Shown here: in pieces, positions 5,029 to 5,082 of the stretch
How the letters are laid out: each line of letters begins with the position of its first letter
Position numbering within the stretch: the stretch's first letter is position 1
Notes under the pieces: model-generated
The model's database searches: none
Seen by the model: only the letters and a program-made list of their open reading frames with translations
Told to the model about the DNA's origin: nothing
Translations under genes and position numbers: made by a program
DNA from: Parachlamydiales bacterium
GTDB lineage: Bacteria > Chlamydiota > Chlamydiia > Chlamydiales > SM23-39
Assembly (NCBI GenBank): GCA_020058465.1
Contig: JAGVDZ010000004.1
Location: 1-5,082, forward strand
Direction: 5' to 3'
Length of the DNA stretch: 5,082 nucleotides

Positions 5029-5082
5029 AGACAGCATTCTACAAATACTTAGGGAAACAGCAGATTCAGCTGAATATGATGG
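4937..5082 (+). CDS. Candidate overlapping or frameshifted reading frame running off the window
   Basis: A second frame is open from 4904 to the last base. Its first ATG is at 4937, preceded by AAAAAAGGG (4924-4932) four bases upstream, a weak and close ribosome-binding site. It reads MVIPVLGSRRYFIEAISLEI, then a Ser/Val/Arg stretch and KDSILQILRETADSAEYD, with no stop before the edge. About 30 of 48 first codon positions are purines, against 11 of 28 for the competing tail of the small gene. Two readings are possible. Either it is a separate gene overlapping the small gene by 92 bases, or it is the true continuation of that gene after a +1 shift, which may be programmed, a mutation, or a sequencing error at the A6G3 run. 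No family is recognised, and the 3' end is missing. Confidence 0.3.
   Translation, partial: MVIPVLGSRRYFIEAISLEISRVSGRVCDSKDSILQILRETADSAEYD

Noticed and set aside
4956..5082. A third plus-strand frame open to the window edge (EADVILSRLFLWRSAESQ...)
   Set aside because: The translation looks helical and plausible, but the frame begins after a TAG at 4953 and has no ATG, GTG or TTG start until the very end. A -1 shift near 4957 could join it to the small gene, so it should be rechecked once the downstream sequence is known.

Overview
The window is a compact stretch of a tailed-bacteriophage (or prophage) late region. It probably encodes proteins that travel inside the virion and help deliver DNA into the host. 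Every recognisable gene is on the plus strand. Successive genes overlap by 1 to 4 bases or are separated by 1 to 2 bases, as expected for one translationally coupled late operon. GC content is in the mid-40s percent by rough sampling, and ribosome-binding sites are of the ordinary bacterial Shine-Dalgarno type. The host cannot be named from this sequence. No integrase, tRNA, attachment site, CRISPR array, insertion sequence or promoter is visible, and no gene-free stretch exceeds 300 bases.

Layout: (1) 1-894, the 3' part of a gene that begins upstream, with a helical N-terminal part and a Ser/Gly/Gln/Asn-rich tail. (2) 894-1466, a 190-residue protein with a short hydrophobic N-terminal helix and a Pro-rich disordered C-terminal half. 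(3) 1468-2055, a 195-residue protein with an N-terminal 'PDG' motif and a block resembling the 'GEKGxLSxxDVxxAxxLLP' block I recall from phage proteins. (4) 2055-4154, a 699-residue protein with Gly/Ala-rich segments and a long helical C-terminus, best read as a DNA-ejection (internal virion) protein. (5) 4151-4840, a lytic transglycosylase of the SLT family with all its catalytic motifs and no signal peptide, fitting a virion-carried wall-opening enzyme. (6) 4843-5028, a small unknown protein whose tail looks non-coding, next to another frame that stays open to the window edge.

Together genes 1-5 look like an ejection cassette. It is comparable in concept, though not demonstrably homologous, to T7 gp14/gp15/gp16 or P22 gp7/gp20/gp16: a set of coinjected proteins plus a murein-cutting enzyme.

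The most interesting signals are three. First, a perfect AGGAGGTG ribosome-binding site lies inside the transglycosylase gene, 5 bases before an in-frame ATG at 4514, so the C-terminal 108 residues may also be made as a separate protein. Second, short peptide motifs are shared between neighbouring, otherwise dissimilar genes: RPLIQAP in genes 2 and 3 with a looser copy in gene 4, and EIE-x-PD at the N-termini of genes 3 and 4. The RPLIQAP copies differ only at synonymous positions. Third, the coding signal appears to change frame within the last gene.
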